The notes beneath the pieces are model-generated. The model worked only from the letters and a program-made list of their open reading frames with translations. It did not search any database and was not told the origin of the DNA. From contig JAFSQL010000010.1 in assembly GCA_017446585.1 (NCBI GenBank), positions 45,273 through 109,272 on the forward strand: a DNA stretch of 64,000 nucleotides. The letters run 5' to 3'. Position 1 is the stretch's first letter. The number at the start of each line of letters is the position of its first letter. Shown here piece after piece: positions 37,913 to 46,207 of the stretch. Source of the stretch: Paludibacteraceae bacterium. Its GTDB lineage: Bacteria; Bacteroidota; Bacteroidia; Bacteroidales; Paludibacteraceae. Position numbers and translations under genes: made by a program.

Positions 37913-38539
37913 ATGAAGAAAGTTATCATGACTCTCGCTTTTGCAGCTGCAGCAGTTGTAGGAGCAAACGCACAGTTCCTCATCGGAGGTAACGTTGGTT
38001 TCGAGTATGACAAAACAGAGAACGTAACTATCACTGAAGACAAAACCATCGGTTTTGAAATCGCTCCAAAGTTGGGTTACCAACTCAATGAAAACATGAG
38101 CGTGGGTGCTTACGTTGGCTTTGGCTACGCTAAGAACGATTGGAAGAACACGGTTGCTGGCGTTACCACCAAGGGTGACACCAAGACGACCCAATTCAAC
38201 ATCGCTCCTTTCTTCCGTTACAACTGCTTGAACTTTGGTAAGTTCACCGTTGCCGCTGAAGCACAACTTGGTTTTGGTTACTCCAAGACGGCTGACGTTT
38301 CTAAGACTACCGCATTCGGCATCCAAGTCGTTCCTTTCCTTGTTTACAACTTGAACGAGAACTGGAGCATCGAGGCTGGTCTCAACTTCTTGGATCTCGG
38401 TTTCACCTATGCTAAGACCTCCGACGAGACTGGTGCCGGTCTTCCTGACCAAAAGACTACCGACTTCGGTATCGGTGTTGACGCTGACAACATCTTCCAA
38501 GTTGGCGCATTGCAATTTGGTGCTACCTACAAGTTCTAA
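37913..38539 (+). CDS. Outer-membrane beta-barrel protein (porin family)
   Basis: 208 aa. Signal peptide MKKVIMTLAFAAAAVVG ending ANA before Q. The mature part alternates polar and hydrophobic residues with repeated aromatic/glycine strand ends (YVGFGYA, LGFGY, FGATYKF), and the protein ends in phenylalanine, the usual outer-membrane assembly signal. About eight strands are likely, as in the small OmpA/OmpX-like or PF13505 barrels. Ligand and role are unknown. Codon choice suggests high expression; a strong terminator follows immediately. Confidence 0.85.
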   Translation: MKKVIMTLAFAAAAVVGANAQFLIGGNVGFEYDKTENVTITEDKTIGFEIAPKLGYQLNENMSVGAYVGFGYAKNDWKNTVAGVTTKGDTKTTQFNIAPFFRYNCLNFGKFTVAAEAQLGFGYSKTADVSKTTAFGIQVVPFLVYNLNENWSIEAGLNFLDLGFTYAKTSDETGAGLPDQKTTDFGIGVDADNIFQVGALQFGATYKF

Positions 38540-38561
38540 GATTTAGAAACAATCTTGTATA

Positions 38562-38597
38562 AAAAAAAGAGTTGTCCCTTTCGGACAACTCTTTTTT
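38562..38597 (+). terminator. Intrinsic terminator of the beta-barrel gene
   Basis: Stem 38567-38577 with 38583-38593 (11 bp, extendable by A-T pairs), five-base loop, followed by T-tract to 38597. Symmetrical A and T tails make it usable from both directions. Confidence 0.9.
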
Positions 38598-38860
38598 ATT
38601 ATGGACTGCCCATTTTTGACCACCAGAAAACAAACCTAATCATTGTCAAAAAATCATTATAGAGATAGGCTACACCAACAAAATCACATATTGCGGAAAG
38701 AAACACGATATTGACCCATTCCAGAACGCAGGAGCGAACAAAGACGCCATCATGAATCAAACGTTTACAGGCTAACAACAAGAATTAAGACATATCACAG
38801 CCTTATTAACATGCTTGACAACGTTCTACGAGAAACAGACAGACAAACGTTGAAACAAAG
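38598..38860. other. Gene-poor spacer
   Basis: About 260 bases between the porin terminator and the tRNA-Val terminator. No conserved protein, tRNA or promoter is evident. A 60-codon open frame on the - strand has no signal or motif and is not called. Confidence 0.6.
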
Positions 38861-38891
38861 AAAAAGCCGACCAAACCCTCGTTCGATCGGC
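38861..38891 (-). terminator. Terminator of tRNA-Val
   Basis: On the - strand a 7-bp stem (38885-38891 with 38866-38872) and a 12-base loop are followed by five T (38861-38865 as A on the + strand). Confidence 0.75.
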
Positions 38892-38899
38892 CTCTTGTG

Positions 38900-38974
38900 T
38901 GGGTGTTGAGGGATTCGAACCCCCGACCCTCTGCTTGTAAGGCAGATGCTCTGAACCAGCTGAGCTAAACACCC
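38900..38974 (-). tRNA. tRNA-Val (anticodon TAC)
   Basis: 75-nt cloverleaf on the - strand: acceptor GGGTGTT with AACACCC, D-arm TAGCTCAGCTGGTTCAGA, anticodon loop CTTACAA (TAC, decoding GTA/GTG and wobble), T-arm with canonical TTCGAAT. Discriminator A; CCA is not encoded. Confidence 0.96.
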
Positions 38975-38991
38975 TTGCCTTAATTGCGGTG

Positions 38992-39022
38992 CAAAGATAC
39001 GCTATTTTTCATTACCGCCAAA
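38992..39022 (-). promoter_or_regulatory. Promoter of tRNA-Val
   Basis: On the - strand TTTG (39019-39022), a 19-base spacer and TATCTTTG (38992-38999) form a perfect Bacteroidota promoter, 18 bases before the mature tRNA. Confidence 0.88.
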
Positions 39023-39052
39023 TTTCTATACCGTTTTTTTTATTTTTTTGCA

Positions 39053-39087
39053 CAAAAAAAAGGAGTTCCCAATATAAGGAACTCCTT
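39053..39087 (-). terminator. Intrinsic terminator of trpB
   Basis: Stem 39060-39069 with 39078-39087 (10 bp) and eight-base loop, followed on the - strand by an unbroken T-tract (39054-39061 as A). It lies 38 bases past the trpB stop. Confidence 0.9.
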
Positions 39088-39125
39088 CAAATGTCAGCAA
39101 AATGACAAACAGAATGTAACGAATA

Positions 39126-40496
39126 TTAGAAAGCAGGCTGCTGCGGCAGTTGTGCGAGCGAGCGTTTCAGGTCATCGTCCGTTGGAATATAGTCGGTCAT
39201 TTCGTGGTCATTATACTTTTGGTATGCCACAAGATCAAAATAACCCGTTCCCGTCAATCCGAAGACAATCGTCTTTGACTCTCCTGTTTGTTTGCACTTC
39301 TCAGCCTCATCTATGGCGACACGGATGGCGTGGCTACTTTCCGGTGCAGGCAAGATTCCCTCGACGCGAGCGAACTGAACAGCGGCATCAAACACACGTG
39401 TCTGCTCAACGCTGCGCGCTTCCATCAGTCCTTGGTCATAGAGTTCGCTGAGGATGGTGCTCATGCCGTGGTAACGAAGTCCGCCCGCATGGTTAGGCGA
39501 AGGCATGAAGTTGCTACCGAGCGTGTACATCTTGGCGAGTGGACATATATGTCCCGTGTCGCAGAAGTCGTAAGCATATTTGCCACGCGTGAAACTTGGA
39601 CACGACGCGGGTTCGACGGCAATGATTTGATAATCCGCCTCTCCTCGCAACTTCTCTCCCACGAATGGAGAAATAAGACCGCCCAAATTGCTACCACCAC
39701 CGGCACAACCGATAATCATGTCTGGGTGAATACCATATTTGTCGAGTGCCGCCTTCGTCTCCAGACCAATGACAGACTGATGGAGCAGCACTTGGTTCAG
39801 CACGCTGCCCAACACGTAACGATAGCCATCGGTCGTTACAGCCGCCTCTACCGCCTCGCTTATGGCGCATCCGAGCGAACCGCCCGTTCCGGGATGTTCG
39901 GCAAGGATAGCGCGACCCACGTTGGTCGTGTCTGACGGACTTGGAGTGACGCTCGCTCCATAGGTGCGCATCACCTCACGACGAAATGGCTTCTGTTCGT
40001 AACTTACCTTTACCATATAGACCTTGCAGTCTAAGCCGAAATAAGCCGTTGCCATGCTGAGCGCCGTACCCCACTGTCCGGCACCCGTCTCGGTCGTCAC
40101 GCCCTTGAGACCTTGTTGCTTGGCATAGTAGGCTTGCGCAATGGCACTGTTCAATTTATGACTGCCAGAGGTATTGTTGCCCTCAAACTTATAGTAGATT
40201 TTAGCGGGAGTTCCGAGAGCCTTCTCCAAACAGTAAGCGCGCACGAGCGGCGAAGGACGATACATCTTGTAGAAGTCACGTATCGGCTGCGGTATCTCAA
40301 TATACGCCGTATCGTTATCCAACTCTTGCTTCACCAGTTCGTCGCAGAAAACCGGACGTAACTCATCTGCCGTGGCAGGTTGCATAGTACCAGGATTTAC
40401 AATGGGAGCAGGCTTCTTTTTCATGTCCGCGCGCACATTGTACCACGCTTGCGGAATCTCTTTCTCCGAGAGATAGATTTTGTAAGGAATTTCCAT
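39126..40496 (-). CDS. trpB: Tryptophan synthase beta chain, TrpB2 type
   Basis: Pyridoxal-phosphate enzyme condensing indole with serine. 456 aa from the ATG at 40496 (MEIPYKIYLSEKEIPQ); the frame continues upstream to 40559, but a -7 element at 40548-40555 lies inside that stretch, so the shorter start is preferred. Length and the N-terminal extension are those of the TrpB2 group, which often occurs without an adjacent trpA and may act as an indole-salvage enzyme. The cofactor lysine lies in GNNTSGSHKLNSA and the phosphate-binding loop in GCAGGGSNLGG. No other trp gene is near. Confidence 0.93.
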   Translation of the reverse strand: MEIPYKIYLSEKEIPQAWYNVRADMKKKPAPIVNPGTMQPATADELRPVFCDELVKQELDNDTAYIEIPQPIRDFYKMYRPSPLVRAYCLEKALGTPAKIYYKFEGNNTSGSHKLNSAIAQAYYAKQQGLKGVTTETGAGQWGTALSMATAYFGLDCKVYMVKVSYEQKPFRREVMRTYGASVTPSPSDTTNVGRAILAEHPGTGGSLGCAISEAVEAAVTTDGYRYVLGSVLNQVLLHQSVIGLETKAALDKYGIHPDMIIGCAGGGSNLGGLISPFVGEKLRGEADYQIIAVEPASCPSFTRGKYAYDFCDTGHICPLAKMYTLGSNFMPSPNHAGGLRYHGMSTILSELYDQGLMEARSVEQTRVFDAAVQFARVEGILPAPESSHAIRVAIDEAEKCKQTGESKTIVFGLTGTGYFDLVAYQKYNDHEMTDYIPTDDDLKRSLAQLPQQPAF

Positions 40497-40714
40497 ATTC
40501 ACTTGATAATTGTTTTCTTTTTTCTGTTTCACTTGCGGAAACCTTCGCAAAGATAACATAAATCAACAACGATGGACTAAGAGACAATGGTTTTCACTAT
40601 CGCCTGGTCGTGGAATGTGAGTCCGAACAAAGGAAAAACCCATTTCAAACAAAAAGGGTCGGTCTCGCTTGACCAACCCTTTCTGATAACCTTAAATCTA
40701 ATACTATGAAAAAC
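40497..40714 (-). promoter_or_regulatory. trpB leader with terminator-like hairpin (possible attenuator)
   Basis: From a predicted start near 40714, the - strand RNA runs about 218 bases to the trpB ATG. About 32 bases in, a strong hairpin (40671-40682 with 40653-40664, one mismatch, six-base loop) is followed by TTTTTGTTTG, the form of an intrinsic terminator. A terminator inside a 5' leader suggests transcription attenuation, fitting the trp gene downstream; the Bacteroid-trp RNA motif is a known class with this location, but I cannot test identity. No leader peptide with tryptophan codons is visible before the hairpin. A second -7 element (40548-40555) could give a short transcript that bypasses it. 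Confidence 0.6.
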
Positions 40715-40720
40715 ACGGTG

Positions 40721-40728
40721 CAAAGATA
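40721..40728 (-). promoter_or_regulatory. -7 element of the distal trpB promoter
   Basis: TATCTTTG on the - strand, followed by CACCG as at the tRNA-Met and porin promoters. The nearest TTTG upstream (40744-40747) leaves only 15 bases of spacer, shorter than the 19-base norm. Confidence 0.55.
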
Positions 40729-40861
40729 GTACAAATTATGCTCCAAAACATATTTTTAAGTTAAATATTTGTTAAATTTATGTTATATAGCATCTTTTTT
40801 TGAATTTTTGCCGACTTATTTGTCATTATAAACGACGAAAATGTCCTATTCCCAATTTGCG

Positions 40862-40869
40862 TATCTTTG
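40862..40869 (+). promoter_or_regulatory. Candidate -7 element for the ABC ATPase / recG unit
   Basis: TATCTTTG 29 bases before the ATG at 40899. No TTG is found about 19 bases upstream, so strength is uncertain. Confidence 0.5.
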
Positions 40870-40898
40870 CAAATATCGAAGAATGAGGAGATAAAGAA

Positions 40899-42383
40899 AT
40901 GGAATCAGGAAACATCATAGAACTGAAAGACGTTCGAGTCAAAAAAGGACTGAACACCGTACTGCGCGACGTGAACTTGAAGATGAAGAAAGGAGAATGC
41001 GTTGCTGTGGTTGGAACCGCCGGCAGCGGCAAAACGACCTTAGGACAAGTGGCAAGCGGGCTGATTAAACCAAATGAAGGACAAGTGAAAATGACGCCAG
41101 GAATGTCCGCTTATTTTGTGGCGCAACAAGACGACTTCTTCAACAAAACGAAATTGAACCTGACCTATTATAGCCAACGCTATGAATACAGCGACGCGAA
41201 CGACGCCATACCGCTTGTGGGTGGATGGCTAAACGAAATGGCTGATTCCATGGACGGAGCGGACAGAAAAGAGGACGTGTTTCGAATGATGAACATCGAA
41301 CCGCTCTTGAGTCGCAACCTGATGCAGTTAAGCAATGGCGAGCGCAAGCGAACACAAATAGCCCTTTCGCTGCTCAGCAACGCCCATCTCTACGTTCTGG
41401 ACCAACCATTTTTAGGCTTGGACACCGCCACGCGTGTCGTGCTGCGTGACACGCTGCGCACGCTCAAGGAGAAAGGCATCTCCTTGCTTATCATCTGCGG
41501 TGCTCGTGAAGTGCCAGACTTCGCGGACCGAGTGTTAAGCCTTGACGCTGGCGTCTTTACCGAAGAAATGCCAACCGCCGCCTACATTGAAAGGGAGAGG
41601 AGCAAAAAGGAAGAAGATTTTCATCTTGACGAAACGGAACTTCCACTTTTATACGAACATCCGGAATATGGCTTCGTCGTGCGCATGAGAAACGTTCACG
41701 TGACCATGGGTGGTGAAACACTATTAAGTGACATCAACTGGGAGGTGAAAGACCACGAACGGTGGCTGCTGAGCGGACACAACGGCAGTGGAAAATCAAC
41801 CCTTCTTTCACTCATCACCGCAGACAATCCCCAAGCCTACGCCAACGACATTGCGCTGTTCGGCAAGCAACGAGGCAGCGGAGAGAGCATTTGGGAAATC
41901 AAGAAGAAAATTGGGTTTGTTTCCCCCGAATTACACCTCTACTTCCTCCGACAGACAAAGTTGGTGAACAGCAGTCGCTCAAGCATGTTTGACCTGCCCT
42001 GCATGCACGCTCTCGTTTCAGGGTTCAATGACCAAATCGGCTTCTCGTCCGAACCTACCAATTATGAAGTAAACGTGGCGCAAGCCTGGCTTTCGGCACT
42101 TCACTTGGACTACCTTGCCAACAAAAACTTTTGCGAGATAAGCCTTGGCGAGCAACGCATGGTGTTGCTCATTCGCGCGTTGCTCAAGAATCCACCGCTT
42201 CTCATTCTGGACGAACCATGCCAAGGCATCGACTACGAACAGAGCCGCCGCATAGTCAACATGCTGGATGCCATTTGTTCCAAACTCAACAATACCCTCA
42301 TCTACGTGAGCCACTCACCTGACGAAATTCCGACGTGCATCACGCACCGCTTGGAATTGAAAAACGGCAGACAAGTCTCTTGA
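40899..42383 (+). CDS. Tandem ABC ATPase without membrane domain (ModF/PhrA-like)
   Basis: 494 aa made of two ATP-binding cassettes. First cassette (about 1-235): Walker A GTAGSGKTT, signature LSNGERKRTQIA, Walker B LYVLDQPFLGLD, where Q replaces the usual catalytic E. Second cassette (about 255-490): Walker A GHNGSGKST, signature SLGEQRMVLLI, Walker B LLILDEPCQGID with the catalytic E intact. The asymmetric sites are typical of soluble duplicated ABC proteins. There is no transmembrane segment or permease nearby. The closest named relatives are ModF and PhrA, whose function is poorly known. It is coupled to recG by a TTGA overlap, hinting at a DNA-related or co-expression role. Confidence 0.85.
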   Translation: MESGNIIELKDVRVKKGLNTVLRDVNLKMKKGECVAVVGTAGSGKTTLGQVASGLIKPNEGQVKMTPGMSAYFVAQQDDFFNKTKLNLTYYSQRYEYSDANDAIPLVGGWLNEMADSMDGADRKEDVFRMMNIEPLLSRNLMQLSNGERKRTQIALSLLSNAHLYVLDQPFLGLDTATRVVLRDTLRTLKEKGISLLIICGAREVPDFADRVLSLDAGVFTEEMPTAAYIERERSKKEEDFHLDETELPLLYEHPEYGFVVRMRNVHVTMGGETLLSDINWEVKDHERWLLSGHNGSGKSTLLSLITADNPQAYANDIALFGKQRGSGESIWEIKKKIGFVSPELHLYFLRQTKLVNSSRSSMFDLPCMHALVSGFNDQIGFSSEPTNYEVNVAQAWLSALHLDYLANKNFCEISLGEQRMVLLIRALLKNPPLLILDEPCQGIDYEQSRRIVNMLDAICSKLNNTLIYVSHSPDEIPTCITHRLELKNGRQVS

Positions 42384-44488
42384 TATTTTCCGCATTGAAC
42401 TTCAACGACGAAATAACATATTTGAAAGGCGTGGGCCCCGCCCGTGCCAAGGTGCTGGAGCGTGAAGCAAACATCCGGACGGTGGGCGATTTGTTGCAAT
42501 ATTACCCCTATCGCTACGTCGATCGTTCACACATATACACGTGCGCGGAAATCAATGACGAGACGCAATACGTACAACTGAAAGGTACCATCACCAACGT
42601 CCGAAAGACAGGAACTCCGCACAAAGAACGTGTCGAAGCCACGTTCAGCGACCCTACGGGGTCCATTCAACTCGTATGGTTTAGAGGCACAAAATATATT
42701 CTCAACCGATTTCAGGAAGGCAGCACTTATCTCGTTTTCGGGAAACCCACACGCTATCAACACCTCTTCAACATACCACATCCCGAAGTGGACGAAGCCA
42801 CGGAAGAGAATGAGCGCAAAAACTTAGGATGGATGGCGATGTACAACACCACCGAGCGCATGAAAAACGCCGGATTGGGCACCTCGGGCATCCGAAAATT
42901 AGTCTTTACGGCACTTGAAACCCTTTCGCACGAACTTGTGGAGACACTACCCGCCTACATTCGTGACAAACTCGGCTTCCCCGACATCAACGATGCCACC
43001 CGAGCCATTCATTTCCCGAAGAACAACCGAGAACTGAGCAAGGCGCAGGAACGATTCAAGTTCGAGGAACTCTTCTACATACAATTGCAAATCCTGAAGC
43101 ACTCAAAGTTCAGCGGACAACCACAATCGGGATTTGTATTCGCAAAGGTGGGCGACACGTTCAACGAGTTCTACAACCACCACCTGTCTTTCGACCTGAC
43201 CAACGCTCAGAAAAAAGTGATACGAGAGATTCGAACTGACCTTGGCAGCGGCAGACAGATGAACCGATTACTGCAGGGCGACGTGGGCAGCGGCAAGACA
43301 CTCGTGGCATTGCTGACCATGCTGCTTGCCGTTGACAATGGTTATCAGGCCTGCCTCATGGCACCAACCGAAATCCTCGCCACTCAACATTTTCATTCCT
43401 TCCGTCGGATGCTCGATGGACTGCCTTGCTCCGTATCATTGCTCACCGGCAGCACCTCCGCTAAGGAGCGTGACGCCATCCACGTGGGCTTGAAGAGCGG
43501 GACCTTGAACCTCCTGATAGGAACGCATGCCTTGATTGAAGACAACGTTCAGTTCAAGAACCTCGGACTTGCCATCATTGACGAGCAACACCGTTTCGGA
43601 GTGGCGCAAAGGGCGAAACTACGACTTAAGAACTCCCTTCCGCCACATGTTCTCGTGATGACCGCCACCCCCATCCCACGAACACTTGCCATGACCGTCT
43701 ATGGCGACCTTGACGTTTCCATCATTGACGAATTACCTCCGGGCAGAAAACCCATCAAGACCTACCACTATTTCAACAACCGCCGCGATGACTTGATGCG
43801 TTTCCTGAAGCAGGAAATCGACCTCGGTCGCCAAGCCTACATCGTCTATCCGCTCATCGAAGAAAGTGCCAAGAGCGACTTGCAAGCCGTCGAAAACGGT
43901 TACGATTACGTGACCACCCACTTGTCGCAATTCAAAGTGAGCATGGTGCATGGCAGATTGTCGTCACAGCAGAAAGAGTCAGAGATGAACAAGTTCGTTC
44001 ACGGCGAAACCCAAATCATGGTGGCAACCACCGTGATTGAAGTGGGCGTGAACGTTCCCAACGCTTCGGTGATGGTCATTGAAGACAGTCAACGCTTCGG
44101 TCTGGCACAACTTCACCAACTACGTGGCCGCGTAGGGCGCGGCAACAGCCAGTCCTACTGCATACTGCTGTCACCCCAGAAACTGTCATACGAGAGCAAC
44201 CAACGTCTCAAAACCATGGTGGCGACCAACGACGGTTTTGAAATTGCCGAAGCGGACATGCGCTTGCGCGGTCCTGGCGACATGGAAGGAACGGCGCAGA
44301 GCGGTATGCCATTTGAGTTGAAGGTGGCGAACCTTGCTCGCGACGGCGAGATAGTCACTCTGGCGCGCGACGTGGCGCAACGAGTTCTCACCGCTGACCC
44401 TAACCTCAATGCGGAAGAAAACCGAGTTTTGACCTTCCAATTACGCAAACGCGCACGCACCAACATTGACTGGAGCAATATCAGTTGA
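42380..44488 (+). CDS. recG: ATP-dependent DNA helicase RecG
   Basis: Branch-migration helicase that remodels stalled forks and Holliday junctions. 702 aa from a TTG at 42380 sharing TTGA with the upstream stop; an in-frame GTG at 42335 is possible but lies deeper inside the upstream gene. N-terminal wedge/OB domain (about 1-230, ITYLKGVGPARA, PYRYVDR), helicase motifs: GDVGSGKTLVAL (I), DEQHRFGVAQR (II), MTATPIPRTLAMTVYGDLD (III/TRG-adjacent), GRVGRG with LHQLRGR (VI). C-terminal RecG wing ends with RARTNIDWSNIS. All key residues look intact. Confidence 0.95.
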   Translation: MIFSALNFNDEITYLKGVGPARAKVLEREANIRTVGDLLQYYPYRYVDRSHIYTCAEINDETQYVQLKGTITNVRKTGTPHKERVEATFSDPTGSIQLVWFRGTKYILNRFQEGSTYLVFGKPTRYQHLFNIPHPEVDEATEENERKNLGWMAMYNTTERMKNAGLGTSGIRKLVFTALETLSHELVETLPAYIRDKLGFPDINDATRAIHFPKNNRELSKAQERFKFEELFYIQLQILKHSKFSGQPQSGFVFAKVGDTFNEFYNHHLSFDLTNAQKKVIREIRTDLGSGRQMNRLLQGDVGSGKTLVALLTMLLAVDNGYQACLMAPTEILATQHFHSFRRMLDGLPCSVSLLTGSTSAKERDAIHVGLKSGTLNLLIGTHALIEDNVQFKNLGLAIIDEQHRFGVAQRAKLRLKNSLPPHVLVMTATPIPRTLAMTVYGDLDVSIIDELPPGRKPIKTYHYFNNRRDDLMRFLKQEIDLGRQAYIVYPLIEESAKSDLQAVENGYDYVTTHLSQFKVSMVHGRLSSQQKESEMNKFVHGETQIMVATTVIEVGVNVPNASVMVIEDSQRFGLAQLHQLRGRVGRGNSQSYCILLSPQKLSYESNQRLKTMVATNDGFEIAEADMRLRGPGDMEGTAQSGMPFELKVANLARDGEIVTLARDVAQRVLTADPNLNAEENRVLTFQLRKRARTNIDWSNIS

Positions 44489-44542
44489 TATTGATTTTTT
44501 TGTCTAAATAATGTTAAAAAAAGACCTTATTTCAAGCATTAG

Positions 44543-44573
44543 TTTGAATTTTAATGGTATATGCCTAAATTTG
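44543..44573 (+). promoter_or_regulatory. Promoter of the M23 endopeptidase gene
   Basis: TTTG (44543-44546), a 19-base spacer and TAAATTTG (44566-44573) give a full consensus promoter; transcription would start about 70 bases before the ATG at 44650. Confidence 0.85.
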
Positions 44574-44649
44574 AGGTCGTTAAAATCTAAGGGACATGTG
44601 TTGCGGTCTTAAAACAGATGAAACCCCTTGATAATTCGACATTTCTGGC

Positions 44650-45630
44650 ATGACAAGACAAACTCTGATTATAATTTTCGTCGCGATACTCACCACCTTC
44701 GCATGCGGCACGGCTTCCGCCCAAAACCCAGGTTACGAAAAATTCCGGGCAAAGGCAATGGCGGGCAACTCGAATTTCAGCAAACAATCACACTTACTGG
44801 ACAGCGTGATTGCGCACTACGTGGAAATTGACACCGAAGAAGACGAAGACGTGCGTGACCAAGACGTGGACAACCCCGGTGACGACATATATAACGGAGC
44901 GTGGAGCACCGACGGCGTGAACGCTAATCGTGTCGCATTGTGCGATGTGCCTGACTCCGTGACCATTTCATGTTCTGGCTACGTTCCTCCCGTTGTTGGC
45001 ATCACGACTTCACATTTTGGTCCGCGTTGGCGTCGAATCCATTATGGCATAGACATCGCCCTGCGCACGGGTGAGCCTATTGGGGCTGCATTTGACGGCA
45101 AAGTGCGCGTAACGAAGTTTGACCGTCGAGGCTATGGTTACTACGTAGTGCTTCGCCATGACAATGGTTTGGAGACAGTCTACGGACACTTGAGCGAGAT
45201 AAAAGTATTCGAAGGTCAACATGTCGTAGCGGGTCAATGCATTGGTCTCGGTGGCAGCACGGGAAGAAGCACGGGACCACATCTTCACTTCGAAACACGT
45301 TTCATGGGCAACCCTATCAACCCTGAGAAAATCATCAACTTTGCCACCAACGAGCCACACAACAAGAACTTCTTCCTCGTGAAGACCATAGCCTTCGACT
45401 ACGCGAAATCGTCGAACTATCGCTCTTCATACGCAGCGGACAACATCATCAAGGGCAGCCGGGGCAACAGTTATGCCAAGGGCGGACATCGTTATCATAA
45501 GGTACGCAAAGGCGAAACGTTGTCAAGCATCGCCAAACGCCACGGCACGACGGTCAACAAACTATGCAAGTTGAATCGCATCTCCAGAAACTCAAAACTG
45601 CGTCCGGGTCAACGCCTGCGCTACACCTAA
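44650..45630 (+). CDS. M23 (LytM-type) peptidase with C-terminal LysM domain
   Basis: Secreted zinc endopeptidase expected to cut peptidoglycan peptides or to regulate amidases. 326 aa: signal peptide to about residue 24 (ASAQ), acidic linker with repeated D/E around 60-80, M23 domain about 115-235 with HYGIDIA (zinc H and D) and HLHFETR (HxH), then a LysM peptidoglycan-binding repeat from about 282 (YHKVRKGETLSSIAKRHG to LRPGQRLRY). All zinc ligands are present, so it should be catalytic. Own promoter and terminator; monocistronic. Confidence 0.92.
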   Translation: MTRQTLIIIFVAILTTFACGTASAQNPGYEKFRAKAMAGNSNFSKQSHLLDSVIAHYVEIDTEEDEDVRDQDVDNPGDDIYNGAWSTDGVNANRVALCDVPDSVTISCSGYVPPVVGITTSHFGPRWRRIHYGIDIALRTGEPIGAAFDGKVRVTKFDRRGYGYYVVLRHDNGLETVYGHLSEIKVFEGQHVVAGQCIGLGGSTGRSTGPHLHFETRFMGNPINPEKIINFATNEPHNKNFFLVKTIAFDYAKSSNYRSSYAADNIIKGSRGNSYAKGGHRYHKVRKGETLSSIAKRHGTTVNKLCKLNRISRNSKLRPGQRLRYT

Positions 45631-45661
45631 GATTTTCCTTTTCAAATAGGCATAAACAGAA

Positions 45662-45694
45662 AGCGTCGGAACCAAGGTCCCGACGCTCCTTTTG
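45662..45694 (+). terminator. Terminator of the M23 peptidase gene
   Basis: An 8-bp stem (45662-45669 with 45680-45687) with a ten-base loop is followed by CCTTTTGTT. It lies between convergent genes. Confidence 0.75.
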
Positions 45695-45711
45695 TTATTA
45701 GCACCCTTGTT

Positions 45712-46179
45712 TTAGTTGTTAAAATGGTAAAGGAAAACGACATCGCCCTTATAGGCTGGCTTTCGATTACCTTCAATCTCCATTACGACCGAGATGGTAC
45801 ATTTGGTGATGCCGCGCAAATCGGCACACTCCGCAAGCGTCGCCTTGAGACGAACACGTGAACCCACCTTTACAGCGTCACCAAATCGGAAGTTATTGAT
45901 ACCGTAGTTGACTTGCATCTTGAAATTGCTGACCTCCACAATTTGGTTCCAAAGGTAAGGGAGCAATGACAAGGTCAGGTAGCCATGCGCTATGGTCGAG
46001 CCATAGGGAGATTCGGCTGCACACTTTGCCTCATCGACATGTATCCATTGGTGGTCAAGGGTGCTGTCCGCAAAACCGTTAATCATGGTTTGCGTCACTT
46101 GCAACCACTCACTCACCCCGAGTTCCTGTCCAACGTATGCCGACAACTCGGCAAACGATGATATTTTCTTTCTTTCCAT
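45712..46179 (-). CDS. MaoC family (R)-hydratase / dehydratase
   Basis: Hot-dog fold hydratase acting on enoyl- or 3-hydroxyacyl-CoA. 155 aa from the ATG at 46179 (MERKKISSFAELSAYVG); an open frame continues 55 codons upstream into the end of metG but has no family similarity. Catalytic hydratase-2 motif region: DHQWIHVDEAKCAAESPYG followed by TIAHGYLTLSLLP, with D and H as the expected catalytic pair. Twenty-eight bases after metG on the same strand, so possibly co-transcribed; substrate not identifiable. Confidence 0.88.
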   Translation of the reverse strand: MERKKISSFAELSAYVGQELGVSEWLQVTQTMINGFADSTLDHQWIHVDEAKCAAESPYGSTIAHGYLTLSLLPYLWNQIVEVSNFKMQVNYGINNFRFGDAVKVGSRVRLKATLAECADLRGITKCTISVVMEIEGNRKPAYKGDVVFLYHFNN

Positions 46180-46207
46180 ATTTTCGCTATTTTGTATTAT
46201 CCGATCA

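Noticed and set aside
38599-38781. A 60-codon - strand frame in the spacer before tRNA-Val
   Set aside because: No start context, signal peptide or motif; overlaps the porin terminator region.
40653-40682. Leader hairpin considered as a standard end of an upstream - strand gene
   Set aside because: There is no - strand gene upstream of it; the nearest gene upstream on that side is the divergent ABC ATPase gene, so it belongs to the trpB leader.
44501-44525. Partial resemblance of the TAAATAATGTTAAAAA region to a dif half-site
   Set aside because: Only one arm is similar; the second XerC-type arm and the central spacer do not match, and the sequence is simply A/T-rich promoter DNA.
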